Positions 44,573-52,842 of a stretch of 64,000 nucleotides of DNA are shown here, one piece after another. Below the pieces are notes generated by a model. That model ran no database searches, was not told the DNA's origin, and saw only the letters and a program-made list of their open reading frames with translations. Position numbers and translations under genes: made by a program. Position 1 is the first letter of the stretch, and every line of letters starts with the position of its first letter. The stretch is from Ornithobacterium rhinotracheale (lineage in GTDB: Bacteria; Bacteroidota; Bacteroidia; Flavobacteriales; Weeksellaceae). The stretch spans positions 1,069,001 to 1,133,000 of the forward strand of contig NZ_CP035107.1 of assembly GCF_004088395.1 (NCBI RefSeq), given 5' to 3'.

Positions 44573-44821
44573 ATGACTGAAGATATTTTTAAAATAACTC
44601 AACTGGTTTCAGAAGGTACAGTTACTGGCGGATTTAATTATAGAAAAGGAAATTTTGTTCAGTTTAAGTTAGATTATTTAGGCTTAACTCTAAAAATAGA
44701 TGGAAAACTGACAGTTTATAAAGAGAAAGTAAAACCTTCAAAAAAAGATATTAATATAAAAGCAAACATAATTGAAAGAAAAGATGGAATACTTAAAACA
44801 GACAAAATATTCATACTATAA
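44573..44821 (+). CDS. Displaced toxin tip, GGF(N/D)YRKGN type, copy 1
   Basis: 82 residues; the last 64 (from GGFNYRKGNFVQFKLDYLG to ILKTDKIFIL) are almost identical to the C-terminus of the effector fragment at 54,656-55,633. There the same 64 residues follow a complete Ig-like domain. Here the Ig part is gone and a short unrelated N-terminus takes its place. The downstream lipoprotein gene overlaps by 38 bp, as in copy 2. The short size makes catalytic activity doubtful, and a binding or pore-forming action is possible. Confidence 0.55.
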   Translation: MTEDIFKITQLVSEGTVTGGFNYRKGNFVQFKLDYLGLTLKIDGKLTVYKEKVKPSKKDINIKANIIERKDGILKTDKIFIL

Positions 44822-45710
44822 ACAGATTATAGTATTGATAGTATTAATGATAACCCAAAGCTGTGACTCACAAAATAAAAACAAAGAAGTTATGAATAAA
44901 ATATATTACATCAATTATAATTTTAGTTTTCCATATGAAATTTATGTAAATGAAGTCCTTCTAGAAAGGGATTTATTAACGGGGCGTTCAGGTCCAGATA
45001 GATTAAATAATTATATTTTAGAAAGTGGAAAACAAAAGATTAAAATACGAGTATTTGCACCTAAAAATTATAATGGTGGACTATTAAAAGATAAGGATTT
45101 AATAATTTTAAGTGAACAAAGTGCTTTATATAAGGTAAATTCAGATGATAAATCATATACTTTAATCAAAAGATTAAATTTTGATACGATAACTCAAGAT
45201 GTGCCATTTTATGAGCAAGAATGGATTTTTAATGCAGATTTGCCATTTGAATTAGAAGGATGGAAAAACTCAAAAGATTTATCGAAGATTGATCAGGAGG
45301 AACTGCAACAAAAAGTAGAACAAAAGTATAAAATGCTTTATGAGTTATTAAATCAAGGAAAAGTAGATGAGTTTCTAAAAGAAATTGATTTTTCAAATAA
45401 TGAATTTTTCAAAGCAAATTATTTTAATGATTCTCAAAAAAAGGAATATATTGACAACTTGAGAAAAAGTTATTTAAATTTTAAAGGAAAAATGCTCCCA
45501 TTCAATACTGGAAAAATACAAATAATGGGCAATGGAAAAACAGTTTCGTTAAGGACTTTAACAGGAAAATATAAAGGCTTAGGCGTTCTAATTGCAGAAG
45601 ACCACGAGAAACAGAATGTTTATTTTAATAATGTAATTTTACATATTCCTACTGGGGCTAATGAATTAAAAGTTGTACGAATTAATTCTCTAGGTGCAAA
45701 ATTAGAATAA
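44784..45710 (+). CDS. Immunity lipoprotein of the QEW/LEGW family, copy 1
   Basis: About 308 residues from the ATG at 44,784, with a long n-region, a membrane segment and a lipobox TQSC (Cys27). The conserved later part is DVPFYEQEWIFNADLPFELEGWKNSKDLSKIDQEELQQKVEQKY, shared with the genes at 55,596, 56,779 and 57,342. The first 32 residues are identical to those of the 55,596 copy, as is the overlapping toxin tip, so the pair moved as one unit. The C-terminus IPTGANELKVV also recurs in the family. Confidence 0.65.
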   Translation: MEYLKQTKYSYYKQIIVLIVLMITQSCDSQNKNKEVMNKIYYINYNFSFPYEIYVNEVLLERDLLTGRSGPDRLNNYILESGKQKIKIRVFAPKNYNGGLLKDKDLIILSEQSALYKVNSDDKSYTLIKRLNFDTITQDVPFYEQEWIFNADLPFELEGWKNSKDLSKIDQEELQQKVEQKYKMLYELLNQGKVDEFLKEIDFSNNEFFKANYFNDSQKKEYIDNLRKSYLNFKGKMLPFNTGKIQIMGNGKTVSLRTLTGKYKGLGVLIAEDHEKQNVYFNNVILHIPTGANELKVVRINSLGAKLE

Positions 45711-45712
45711 TT

Positions 45713-45904
45713 GCAGAAGATTTATATTATGCTTGTGATTCTGCAGGTTGGTTTTGGAAACAGGGAAAGGTTTTAAGCATTGGAAACTCTTGGAGAGGTC
45801 CAAAAAATCCACCAACTTTTATTAAATCAGAGAATCCAGATTACCCAAAGTCAACAATTATATGGAATGACGGTGATAAAGAAAAAAAGTATGGTACCGT
45901 CGAT
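45713..45904 (+). pseudogene. GH19-like lysozyme fragment joined to the next effector frame
   Basis: The 64 codons upstream of the ATG at 45,905 are open in the same frame and read AEDLYYACDSAGWFWKQGKV...NSWRGP. The DSAGWFWK motif is typical of GH19 chitinase/lysozyme-type domains. There is no start codon. It looks like a scar of an older muramidase effector joined near 45,928 to the Ig-like end of another one. Confidence 0.5.
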
Positions 45905-47467
45905 ATGAATTTGATTGCTGATGATGATAAAACAGATACTCCTGAGATTACCATTACACATTCGATGTTTAAAAAAGGGGTGGATTTTAAATATGGGGAT
46001 TCAGATAATGATTCTCAAAACTATTTCATAGAGGTTATCCCTTTAGATATTTCGGTAAGCTCCAAAAAGTTTGGGGTTACAAGTGATGGTTTGATGAAAG
46101 TAGAAAAAGGAAAAAGTGCTTCTAGTGTGGGATATAGTAAAGTGGAGGAGAAAGAGAAAAAAGATGATGTATGTGTGTGTAAGTTAAATACATTGAATTG
46201 GGGGAGACATTTTACCTGTCAAGAAAGGAAAAAAATTTTTGAAATATCAAATAGACTTGATTGTAATCCGAATTATTTAACTTCTGTTATGGCTCTAGAA
46301 ACTGGAGGAACATTTGATCCAAGCATTGTTAATAAATTGGGATACACAGGTTTAATACAAATTGGTGCGGATGCTGCAAAAGATATTAATAGAAGAAAAG
46401 GAACACAAATTAGTTCAGGAAATAAAGGAAATCTTAAAAATATGACGAAGTTAGAACAATTAACATATGTTGAATACTATCTTGAACCATTTAAAGGAAA
46501 ATTAAATACTTTAGCTGATTTTTATCTAGCTATTTTAATGCCAGTTGATTGTGGAAAAGGAAATCAAAGTAACCATGTTGTTTTTGATAAAAATCTTAAA
46601 TTAGATTTTGATGAAGAAGGTAAAGTGATAAAAAACACAAAATGGGTGAGAAATAGAGGATATGAACAAAACCCCGTTTTTCATAAAGAAGGAAAAAATG
46701 AGGAGGGAAAGACATACGTGTGGGAAATATCAAAAGAAATAGAAAAATGGTACAATAAGGGAGGTAATAAAATTAATAAAGAAATTGATTTTTCATGTCA
46801 GAGTCTACCTGAAAGCAATATAGATAAGTCAAAATCTAATATTTGGCATGATCCAGTTGATAACCCTCGTTTAACTAAATATAATTATTCAGGAATAGTA
46901 AAACCATCAAGTGGGACATATGGTGAATGTAGAAGATATTCTAATGGTAAAAAGAGATATCATGGAGGTTTCGATTTTTTTGCTATTCCAGGTAAAGATA
47001 AGGTTTATTCCTGTTTGAAAGGAAATATTTACGAGGTTAGATATTCAGTAAATGCAGGTTGGATTATAAGAATTAAAGTGCAAAATGTTAAAGATTTATT
47101 AGAACAAGAGAAAAAAATAAATTATACAATTCAATATCCGGATGAATGGGTGGGAAAAGATATTATAGAAAGTGATGAAGTTTACTTAATTTATATGCAT
47201 CTTGATAGTGTATTATTTACAGCAAAAGATGCACAAGAAAAGAGAGAAGTAGATGCTGGTACTATTATAGGGATTGCTGGTGTTACAGGAAAAATTGCAA
47301 GTGGAACTAGAGCGCCTCATTTACATATGGAGATTGCTACTGTAATGGATCCTTACGTAAAGGGAATAAAGGGAAGGAAATATAGAACTAATCCTGCAAG
47401 ATTTGTAAAACTTAATCCTTACGACACACAAGATCAAGATAAGGCAGCAAAAAAGAAGCATTACTAA
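45905..47467 (+). CDS. Two-enzyme peptidoglycan hydrolase effector (transglycosylase-like + M23)
   Basis: 520 residues as drawn; the ATG is internal to a longer open frame, so the true N-terminus is uncertain. Residues 10-70 are the last part of the Ig-like domain, including the 62-bp boundary repeat. Residues 95-230 look like a lysozyme/SLT fold: TSVMALETGGTFDPSIVNKLGYTGLIQIG with likely catalytic Glu132. Residues 330-500 are an M23 (LytM-type) zinc endopeptidase: HGGFD gives His353 and Asp357, YMHLD holds His432, and APHLHMEI gives His472/His474. It should cut both glycan strands and peptide cross-links. The lipoprotein downstream is the probable immunity protein. Confidence 0.8.
   Translation: MNLIADDDKTDTPEITITHSMFKKGVDFKYGDSDNDSQNYFIEVIPLDISVSSKKFGVTSDGLMKVEKGKSASSVGYSKVEEKEKKDDVCVCKLNTLNWGRHFTCQERKKIFEISNRLDCNPNYLTSVMALETGGTFDPSIVNKLGYTGLIQIGADAAKDINRRKGTQISSGNKGNLKNMTKLEQLTYVEYYLEPFKGKLNTLADFYLAILMPVDCGKGNQSNHVVFDKNLKLDFDEEGKVIKNTKWVRNRGYEQNPVFHKEGKNEEGKTYVWEISKEIEKWYNKGGNKINKEIDFSCQSLPESNIDKSKSNIWHDPVDNPRLTKYNYSGIVKPSSGTYGECRRYSNGKKRYHGGFDFFAIPGKDKVYSCLKGNIYEVRYSVNAGWIIRIKVQNVKDLLEQEKKINYTIQYPDEWVGKDIIESDEVYLIYMHLDSVLFTAKDAQEKREVDAGTIIGIAGVTGKIASGTRAPHLHMEIATVMDPYVKGIKGRKYRTNPARFVKLNPYDTQDQDKAAKKKHY
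46028..46089 (+). repeat. 62-bp boundary repeat, copy 1
   Basis: Runs from ATAGAGGTTAT to ACAAGTGATGG and encodes IEVIPLDISVSSKKFGVTSDG, the last strands of an Ig-like effector domain. Here it is in frame inside an intact-looking effector and is followed by the lysozyme/M23 toxin. Confidence 0.9.
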
Positions 47468-47584
47468 ATAAATTTTAGGTATGCATTGAAAGTTTGATAA
47501 TAAATCTTCACATAAAGAAGCTATTCAAAGATTTGATTTTAATAAATTTAATCAGTAATTTAGAAAAACTTAAATATTTTATTA

Positions 47585-48160
47585 ATGAAAAATACATTAC
47601 AACTAACTGTTATATTTATTCTATACGTATTGATAAATTCATGTAAAGGAAACAACGACAATATTTCTTCTGTTAATAACAATAATGAAACTGTTATAGA
47701 GGATGAATGGAATAAAAATACTCAAACTATAGTTCATGAAAATGATAGCGTAGAATATGAGGAAAATGATGAATTTATCTCAAATTTTTTATTTAATCAG
47801 TGGAAGGGTAAATATGAACTAGTACAAGAAGACTTGATAGATGGCTGGGGGAGAGAATCGATGTGTTTTACAGAATTGGTTTTAATCGCCCCAGATAGTT
47901 GTATTTATAGAAGTTGGCTTGCCGATGAAAATGGAAAAAGATACGCTAAAGAAGATAATTATCAAGAATATGTTGGAGGTATGGTTGCAACCTCAGAAAA
48001 AGACTCTATAGAATTTTATACAAAAAAGGTTCTCGCAGGTGGAAATAATACATTGTCACCATTGCTGACACTAACTAAAAGTAACGATAAGTTTTATTTG
48101 CATAGTGTTTTAATTCCTAACTCTCGAGATGAAATACATAAAATTTCTGTTGATAAATAG
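47585..48160 (+). CDS. Putative immunity lipoprotein for the PG hydrolase effector
   Basis: 191 residues with a lipoprotein signal (LINSC, Cys20), an acidic Asn/Glu-rich linker (about 22-68) and a folded domain beginning FNQWKGKYELVQEDLIDGWGRESMCFTELVLIAPDSCIYRSW. A lipocalin-like or lysozyme-inhibitor-like beta-barrel is plausible from the FxGxYxL start. It lies 117 bp after the effector. Confidence 0.55.
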   Translation: MKNTLQLTVIFILYVLINSCKGNNDNISSVNNNNETVIEDEWNKNTQTIVHENDSVEYEENDEFISNFLFNQWKGKYELVQEDLIDGWGRESMCFTELVLIAPDSCIYRSWLADENGKRYAKEDNYQEYVGGMVATSEKDSIEFYTKKVLAGGNNTLSPLLTLTKSNDKFYLHSVLIPNSRDEIHKISVDK

Positions 48161-48258
48161 AGGAGTTTTTTAATCTAAAAATAATAAATAAAGAGCATTT
48201 ATAGAAAATCATTAAACAAACTTTGTTGCCTTAGAAATGGTCTAAAATATTCATTGAA

Positions 48259-49263
48259 ATGAAAAGAACAGTTTTATTGCTAGTAATCAGTTTGTTGAGT
48301 ATTTTCTCTTGTGAGGAAAAAACAAATAAACGTAACAATATTACAATGAATAACAAATGCCTTAAAGAAAACATTAATATTTCATCATCATTTATAGATG
48401 ATATTGATTTAAAAAAATTTAAATATAAAGAAGAATATATTGAAGATATAAGAATTTATCAAATCTTAGATGCTTCTTATAGAAAGAATTTTTTTGAATT
48501 TTTAGGTAGTCGTAATTTTGAAATGGGAGAGTATGAACAAGTATTTTTCATCAAAATATTATTAACTTACATTCAACAAAATAATGATATAGAATTTTAT
48601 AATATTTTAAATGAATTATTTACAAACAAAAATTTAGGTTATTTTTTAGAAGATTATGAGTTATATATTTATGAGTTATTTTTATATAAACCATCATTTT
48701 TTATTCAAGGTGCTTATTTCTCAAAAAATCATGAATTGATAGATTATATAAATAAAAGTTTGCCTTTGGCTTTTTTAATAAGCAATAATGAAATTAATAT
48801 AAAATTATGTGATAATTGCAGTGAAGTTAACTTATTTATTGACAAAAATACCGTAGATCAAATAAAGTTAAAGGAGTTAAAAGAAACTATCTATCAACAG
48901 TCTTTAATAAAAATTACTAATCGTAAAAATATGGATTCCATATATTGTTATAATATATATAAATATTTGAATTCAAAATCAATAGAAGGTTTAAACGAAA
49001 ATGAAAAGTTATTTTACGAAAAAAAATATAATCCTTTTTTTAAAGACAATATCATATACTTGAAAAAATATCACGCAAAAATAAATGACCCAGACGGTTA
49101 CACAAATCTTCGCAAAGAAAAGAGCACACAATCAGAAGTTATACAAATCATAAATTCAGGAGAATCTATTGAAGTTTTAGATAATTCAGATGATTGGTTC
49201 GAGGTGAAAACAAAAGACGGAAATATAGGATTTGTGCACAAAAGCAGAGTGAAGACAAAGTAA
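48259..49263 (+). CDS. Lipoprotein with C-terminal SH3b domain
   Basis: 334 residues: lipobox SIFSC (Cys18), a helical middle region, and a C-terminal bacterial SH3 domain (INDPDGYTNLRKEKSTQSEVIQIINSGESIEVLDNSDDWFEVKTKDGNIGFVHKSRV). The last 60 residues are nearly identical to those of the genes at 50,190 and 52,015, but the front is different, so the SH3 end has been grafted or conserved separately. SH3b domains bind peptidoglycan peptides, which could shield the cell wall from hydrolase toxins. The boundary repeat begins 9 bp after its stop. Confidence 0.65.
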   Translation: MKRTVLLLVISLLSIFSCEEKTNKRNNITMNNKCLKENINISSSFIDDIDLKKFKYKEEYIEDIRIYQILDASYRKNFFEFLGSRNFEMGEYEQVFFIKILLTYIQQNNDIEFYNILNELFTNKNLGYFLEDYELYIYELFLYKPSFFIQGAYFSKNHELIDYINKSLPLAFLISNNEINIKLCDNCSEVNLFIDKNTVDQIKLKELKETIYQQSLIKITNRKNMDSIYCYNIYKYLNSKSIEGLNENEKLFYEKKYNPFFKDNIIYLKKYHAKINDPDGYTNLRKEKSTQSEVIQIINSGESIEVLDNSDDWFEVKTKDGNIGFVHKSRVKTK

Positions 49264-49271
49264 TTAATTTT

Positions 49272-49333
49272 ATAGAGGTTATTCCTTTAGATATTTCGGT
49301 AAGCTCCAAAAAGTTTGGGGTTACAAGTGATGG
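49272..49333 (+). repeat. 62-bp boundary repeat, copy 2
   Basis: Differs from copy 1 at only two or three bases. It starts 9 bp after an SH3-lipoprotein stop, and is followed by GCTTCTAGTGTGGGATTTAC, a stretch it shares with copies 1 and 4. Confidence 0.9.
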
Positions 49334-49446
49334 CTTGATGAAAGTAGAGAATACAAGAACAGCTTCTAGTGTGGGATTTACAGAATCATAATGATCACCT
49401 TCACATTCAGGGTTATAAACCAACCTATACAGAAAAAAAGTTATAA
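49272..49446 (+). pseudogene. Displaced toxin tip with boundary repeat and NDHLHIQGY remnant, copy 1
   Basis: After the boundary repeat (49272-49333) one frame stops at 49,391 (...SSVGFTES). A shifted frame then reads NDHLHIQGYKPTYTEKKL to 49,446. The xNDHLHxxG pattern resembles the terminal metal-ligand region of M15/M23-type peptidases. It is therefore the very end of a peptidase toxin whose catalytic body has been deleted. The gene that follows 3 bp later would be its immunity gene. The same remnant is at 52,665-52,839. Confidence 0.65.
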
Positions 49447-49449
49447 AAT

Positions 49450-50190
49450 ATGAACTTCAAAATCATTATACTACTCATCGGTATTGTTTTTCTATGGAGT
49501 TGCAAGGATGGAAAGAAAACCACTTCTGACCAAAACCCTATTGAAATTTCTGAAAATTCGGCTGAAGAAATTGCCAATACATTTTATGTCTTAACGAAAT
49601 ATCATAATGAGAAATTTGAAATCAAAGTAAATGAAATCACTAAAAATCAATTTAATAAAAATGATTTTTCTAAAAAACAAGATAATAATATCACACAACT
49701 CTTTGCTGAAAATATAACACAAAAACCTGATAAAATAATCCTTAATTTTGATAATCATCAAAGTAAAACTCTTGCAAATAACGAGGGAACACCTTATGAT
49801 GAAAACAGAGTACATTATTCATATCAAGGCTATTTGCCAACTTTTAACGCTTTTGTGGTAAAAACTAATGGCTATGAAAATGTAAAACTATGGTTGTTTA
49901 ACAAAGAAAACGGCAAAAAAATAGAACTCATAGGCATACCTTTTTTAAATCCCTCAAAAAAACTATTTTATTGTTTTGATTATAACCCATTTGAAGACGA
50001 AGACACAACACCAGAAATACTACCACCAACCTATGATTTGTATATCTATCAACATCATCAAGATAAAATTACTAAATTAGCAAAAATAAAAATCGCTGAA
50101 AATCAAGAAATAAAAGAAGCTTATTGGGAAGATGATAATAATTTAAAAATACAAACCAAAGAAAAATATTTGCATATAAAAATCAATTAA
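49450..50190 (+). CDS. Putative immunity lipoprotein, 246 aa, copy 1
   Basis: Lipoprotein (lipobox LWSC, Cys18) with the mature region IANTFYVLTKYHNEKFEIKVNEITKNQF and FNKENGKKIELIGIPFLNPSKKLFYCFDYNPFEDED. It is almost identical to the gene at 52,843-53,583; only a few residues near the end differ (for example QHHQDK against QYHHDK). It directly follows a peptidase-tip remnant, so it is the probable immunity partner. Its stop overlaps the next ATG by 1 bp. Confidence 0.65.
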   Translation: MNFKIIILLIGIVFLWSCKDGKKTTSDQNPIEISENSAEEIANTFYVLTKYHNEKFEIKVNEITKNQFNKNDFSKKQDNNITQLFAENITQKPDKIILNFDNHQSKTLANNEGTPYDENRVHYSYQGYLPTFNAFVVKTNGYENVKLWLFNKENGKKIELIGIPFLNPSKKLFYCFDYNPFEDEDTTPEILPPTYDLYIYQHHQDKITKLAKIKIAENQEIKEAYWEDDNNLKIQTKEKYLHIKIN

Positions 50191-50831
50191 TGAAAAAAAA
50201 CATTGTAATACTAATATTTTTAATTATTAGTTGTGGTGAACAATCAAAAAAATGTAATTATATGAACAAAGAACTTATACATCTGTTGTACACTAAAATT
50301 GACAGTATTGATTTTGAAGAATATAGAGAAGAAATGATCTTATTAGATGTAGATAACGATAAAATAATGAAGTGCATCATTACAGAATATAAATCTGATA
50401 GAAATTTGCAAAATAAAATTAACCAGCTTGATGAAAGTAAAAAAAAATTTTACAGCTATGCATTTGATAGAGTTAAAGAAGATTATAAAAAATACAATTA
50501 TATTGACGGACCTTATTTTGATTATTTGATACAAAAAAGAGATTCTAATGTGCTTAATATGATGTTGAACATAATTAACGATGATAAAATTGAAAAAGAA
50601 CAAAAAAAAGAGATTTTACATAATATAAGTAAGTATAATTACTTCAGAATAAATGACCCAGACGGTTACACAAATCTTCGTAAAGAAAAGAATACACAAT
50701 CAGAGATTATACAAACCATAAAATCAGGGGAAGCCATTGAAGTTTTAGATAATTCTGATGAATGGTTCGAAGTGAAAACAAAAGACGGAAATATAGGATT
50801 TGTGCACAAAAGCAGAGTGAAAACGGAGTAG
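50190..50831 (+). CDS. SH3b-domain lipoprotein, 213 aa, copy 1
   Basis: Lipobox LIISC (Cys15), a helical charged middle (IDSIDFEEYREEMILLDVDNDKIMKCII) and the C-terminal SH3 domain INDPDGYTNLRKEKNTQSEIIQTIKSGEAIEVLD. It is nearly identical to 52,015-52,656 and shares only the SH3 end with 48,259. The next boundary repeat starts 8 bp after the stop. Confidence 0.65.
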   Translation: MKKNIVILIFLIISCGEQSKKCNYMNKELIHLLYTKIDSIDFEEYREEMILLDVDNDKIMKCIITEYKSDRNLQNKINQLDESKKKFYSYAFDRVKEDYKKYNYIDGPYFDYLIQKRDSNVLNMMLNIINDDKIEKEQKKEILHNISKYNYFRINDPDGYTNLRKEKNTQSEIIQTIKSGEAIEVLDNSDEWFEVKTKDGNIGFVHKSRVKTE

Positions 50832-50839
50832 TTAATTTC

Positions 50840-50901
50840 ATAGAGGTTATCCCTTTAGATATTTCGGTAAGCTCCAAAAAGTTTGGAATTACAAGTGATG
50901 G
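50840..50901 (+). repeat. 62-bp boundary repeat, copy 3
   Basis: Same repeat with GGAATT in place of GGGGTT. It is preceded by an SH3-lipoprotein end identical to that before copy 4. Confidence 0.9.
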
Positions 50902-51178
50902 CTTGATGAAAGTAGAAAAAGGAGAAAGTGCTTATGAAAACAAGGGAATGAGCAGACAAGGAGGAAATGAACAAGTGATTGATAAACAAAAAGTTTTTGT
51001 TAAACTTCCTTCAGTCCTTGCAGGTATGGAATATAAAGCTGAATATATTATTAGACATAATGGTAATTATGCGAGATGGTATAATTCTAAAGATGCAAAT
51101 GCACAAGAAATATATAGAGAAAGTTTAAAAGGAATAAAACCAAAAATAGTAGAGAGTTTCAAAAATGAAAAAGAGTAA
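50840..51178 (+). pseudogene. Displaced toxin tip with boundary repeat, different toxin
   Basis: The boundary repeat (FIEVIPLDISVSSKKFGITSDG) is followed in frame by a tip not seen elsewhere in the window (NKGMSRQGGNEQVIDKQKVFVKLPSVLAGMEYKAEYIIRHNGNYARWYN..., about 80 residues). No start codon or Ig domain precedes it, so it cannot be a working effector as it stands. The lipoprotein gene overlaps its end by 14 bp. Confidence 0.6.
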
Positions 51179-51932
51179 ATTTTTAAGTGTAGTTTTCTTA
51201 CTGATAATTATTTTTTCGAACGCTTGTAAAGAACAAAAAAGCAATAATATAGCAGAAGCAAGAACCTATGGTCTTCAAAATAGTAGTATGACTACTATTG
51301 GTGCAGATGAATGCCAAATTCTATTAAAAGAATTGATTTTCAAATCCTCTTTTCAAAGTCCTTTTAAGGATAATTTCAATGTAGAAATAGATGAGGAAGA
51401 AGGATACAAATTAACTCTTAGGATTATTGATGAATTAAGTGAACGCAAAAATACAGTAGGTTGGATTATACTTGATGCTGAAAACAAAAAACTTTTAGAT
51501 ATAACTAATGACTTGTATGAACCTGAACCATTAACATTTAATACAATCTTGTGGAATAATGTGATGGATTGTTATTTTAAATCAAAGCCTATATTTAAGA
51601 TAGATAACAATTTGGGAAAAGAATGTAGGGATATAACGAATGAATACGAAACAGAACAAATTTGCATATTTAAAAATACCACAATTGATGTCGTTTATCA
51701 ACAAACGATCAAAGAAAATGAATTAGAAAACGCGAGCAAATACTTATTAGCAAATATTCCAGAAAATGATACGATTACAAAAATTAATGCTGATGGTTTA
51801 ATTTCAATTGACTATAAAATTGCCCAAAAAAAGATTGAGATGGAATTTTTATTTGAAGGAGGTATTACAACATTAATTATAGAACAACAGGGAAACAATG
51901 TGGAAAGAAAAATTATATATAGCGCAGATTGA
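51165..51932 (+). CDS. Putative immunity lipoprotein for the 50,840 tip
   Basis: 255 residues, lipobox FSNAC (Cys21). The mature protein has two similar-sized parts: a front with DECQILLKELIFKSSFQSPFKDNFNVEIDEEEG and a back with NTTIDVVYQQTIKENELENASKYLL. It overlaps the tip fragment by 14 bp. No family is recognised. Its retention next to a non-functional tip fits preserved immunity against relatives that still deploy the toxin. Confidence 0.55.
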   Translation: MKKSKFLSVVFLLIIIFSNACKEQKSNNIAEARTYGLQNSSMTTIGADECQILLKELIFKSSFQSPFKDNFNVEIDEEEGYKLTLRIIDELSERKNTVGWIILDAENKKLLDITNDLYEPEPLTFNTILWNNVMDCYFKSKPIFKIDNNLGKECRDITNEYETEQICIFKNTTIDVVYQQTIKENELENASKYLLANIPENDTITKINADGLISIDYKIAQKKIEMEFLFEGGITTLIIEQQGNNVERKIIYSAD

Positions 51933-52014
51933 CATCACTAAAAAAGAAAGCCATTCGCTTCATAATAGAAGAAAAAAAAGTAAAATTTGAAAGTAATTTA
52001 TATAAAGGTACAAA

Positions 52015-52656
52015 ATGAAAAAAAACATTGTAATACTAATATTTTTAATTATTAGTTGTGAAAAACAATTAAAAAAATGTAATTATATGAACAAAGAACT
52101 TATACATCTGTTGTACACTAAAATTGACAGTATTGATTTTGAAGAACATAGAGAAGAAATGATCTTATTAGATGTAGATAACGATAAAATAATGAAGTGC
52201 ATCATTACAGAATATAAATCTGATAGAAATTTGCAAAATAAAATTAACCAGCTTGATGAAAGTAAAAAAAAATTTTACAGCTATGCATTTGATAGAGTTA
52301 AAGAAGATTATAAAAAATACAATTATATAGACGGACCTTATTTTGATTATTTGATACAAAAAAGAGATTCTAATGTGCTTAATATTATGTTGAACATAAT
52401 TAACGATGATAAAATTGAAAAAGAACAAAAAAAAGAGATTTTACATAATATAAGTAAGTATAATTACTTCAGAATAAATGACCCAGACGGTTACACAAAT
52501 CTTCGCAAAGAAAAGAGCACACAATCAGAAGTTATACAAATCATAAATTCAGGAGAATCCATTGAAGTTTTAGATAATTCTGATGAATGGTTCGAAGTGA
52601 AAACAAAAGACGGAAATATAGGATTTGTGCACAAAAGCAGAGTGAAAACGGAGTAG
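52015..52656 (+). CDS. SH3b-domain lipoprotein, 213 aa, copy 2
   Basis: Near-identical duplicate of 50,190-50,831 (EKQLKKC against EQSKKC near the lipobox, and the SH3 end matching the 48,259 version: STQSEVIQIINSGESIEVLD). This mixed pattern suggests recombination inside the SH3-coding part. The boundary repeat follows 8 bp after the stop. Confidence 0.65.
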   Translation: MKKNIVILIFLIISCEKQLKKCNYMNKELIHLLYTKIDSIDFEEHREEMILLDVDNDKIMKCIITEYKSDRNLQNKINQLDESKKKFYSYAFDRVKEDYKKYNYIDGPYFDYLIQKRDSNVLNIMLNIINDDKIEKEQKKEILHNISKYNYFRINDPDGYTNLRKEKSTQSEVIQIINSGESIEVLDNSDEWFEVKTKDGNIGFVHKSRVKTE

Positions 52657-52664
52657 TTAATTTC

Positions 52665-52726
52665 ATAGAGGTTATTCCTTTAGATATTTCGGTAAGCTCC
52701 AAAAAGTTTGGGGTTACAAGTGATGG
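52665..52726 (+). repeat. 62-bp boundary repeat, copy 4
   Basis: Differs from copy 2 by one or two bases and lies in the duplicated block. Confidence 0.9.
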
Positions 52727-52839
52727 TTTGATGAAAGTAGAGAAAGGAAAAAGTGCTTCTAGTGTGGGATTTACAGAATCATAATGATCACCTTCACATT
52801 CAGGGTTATAAACCAACCTATACAGAAAAAAAGTTATAA
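52665..52839 (+). pseudogene. Displaced peptidase-tip remnant, copy 2
   Basis: Same structure as 49,272-49,446: the boundary repeat, a stop after SSVGFTES, then NDHLHIQGYKPTYTEKKL in another frame. The identical break in both copies shows that the deletion predates the duplication. Confidence 0.65.
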
Positions 52840-52842
52840 AAT

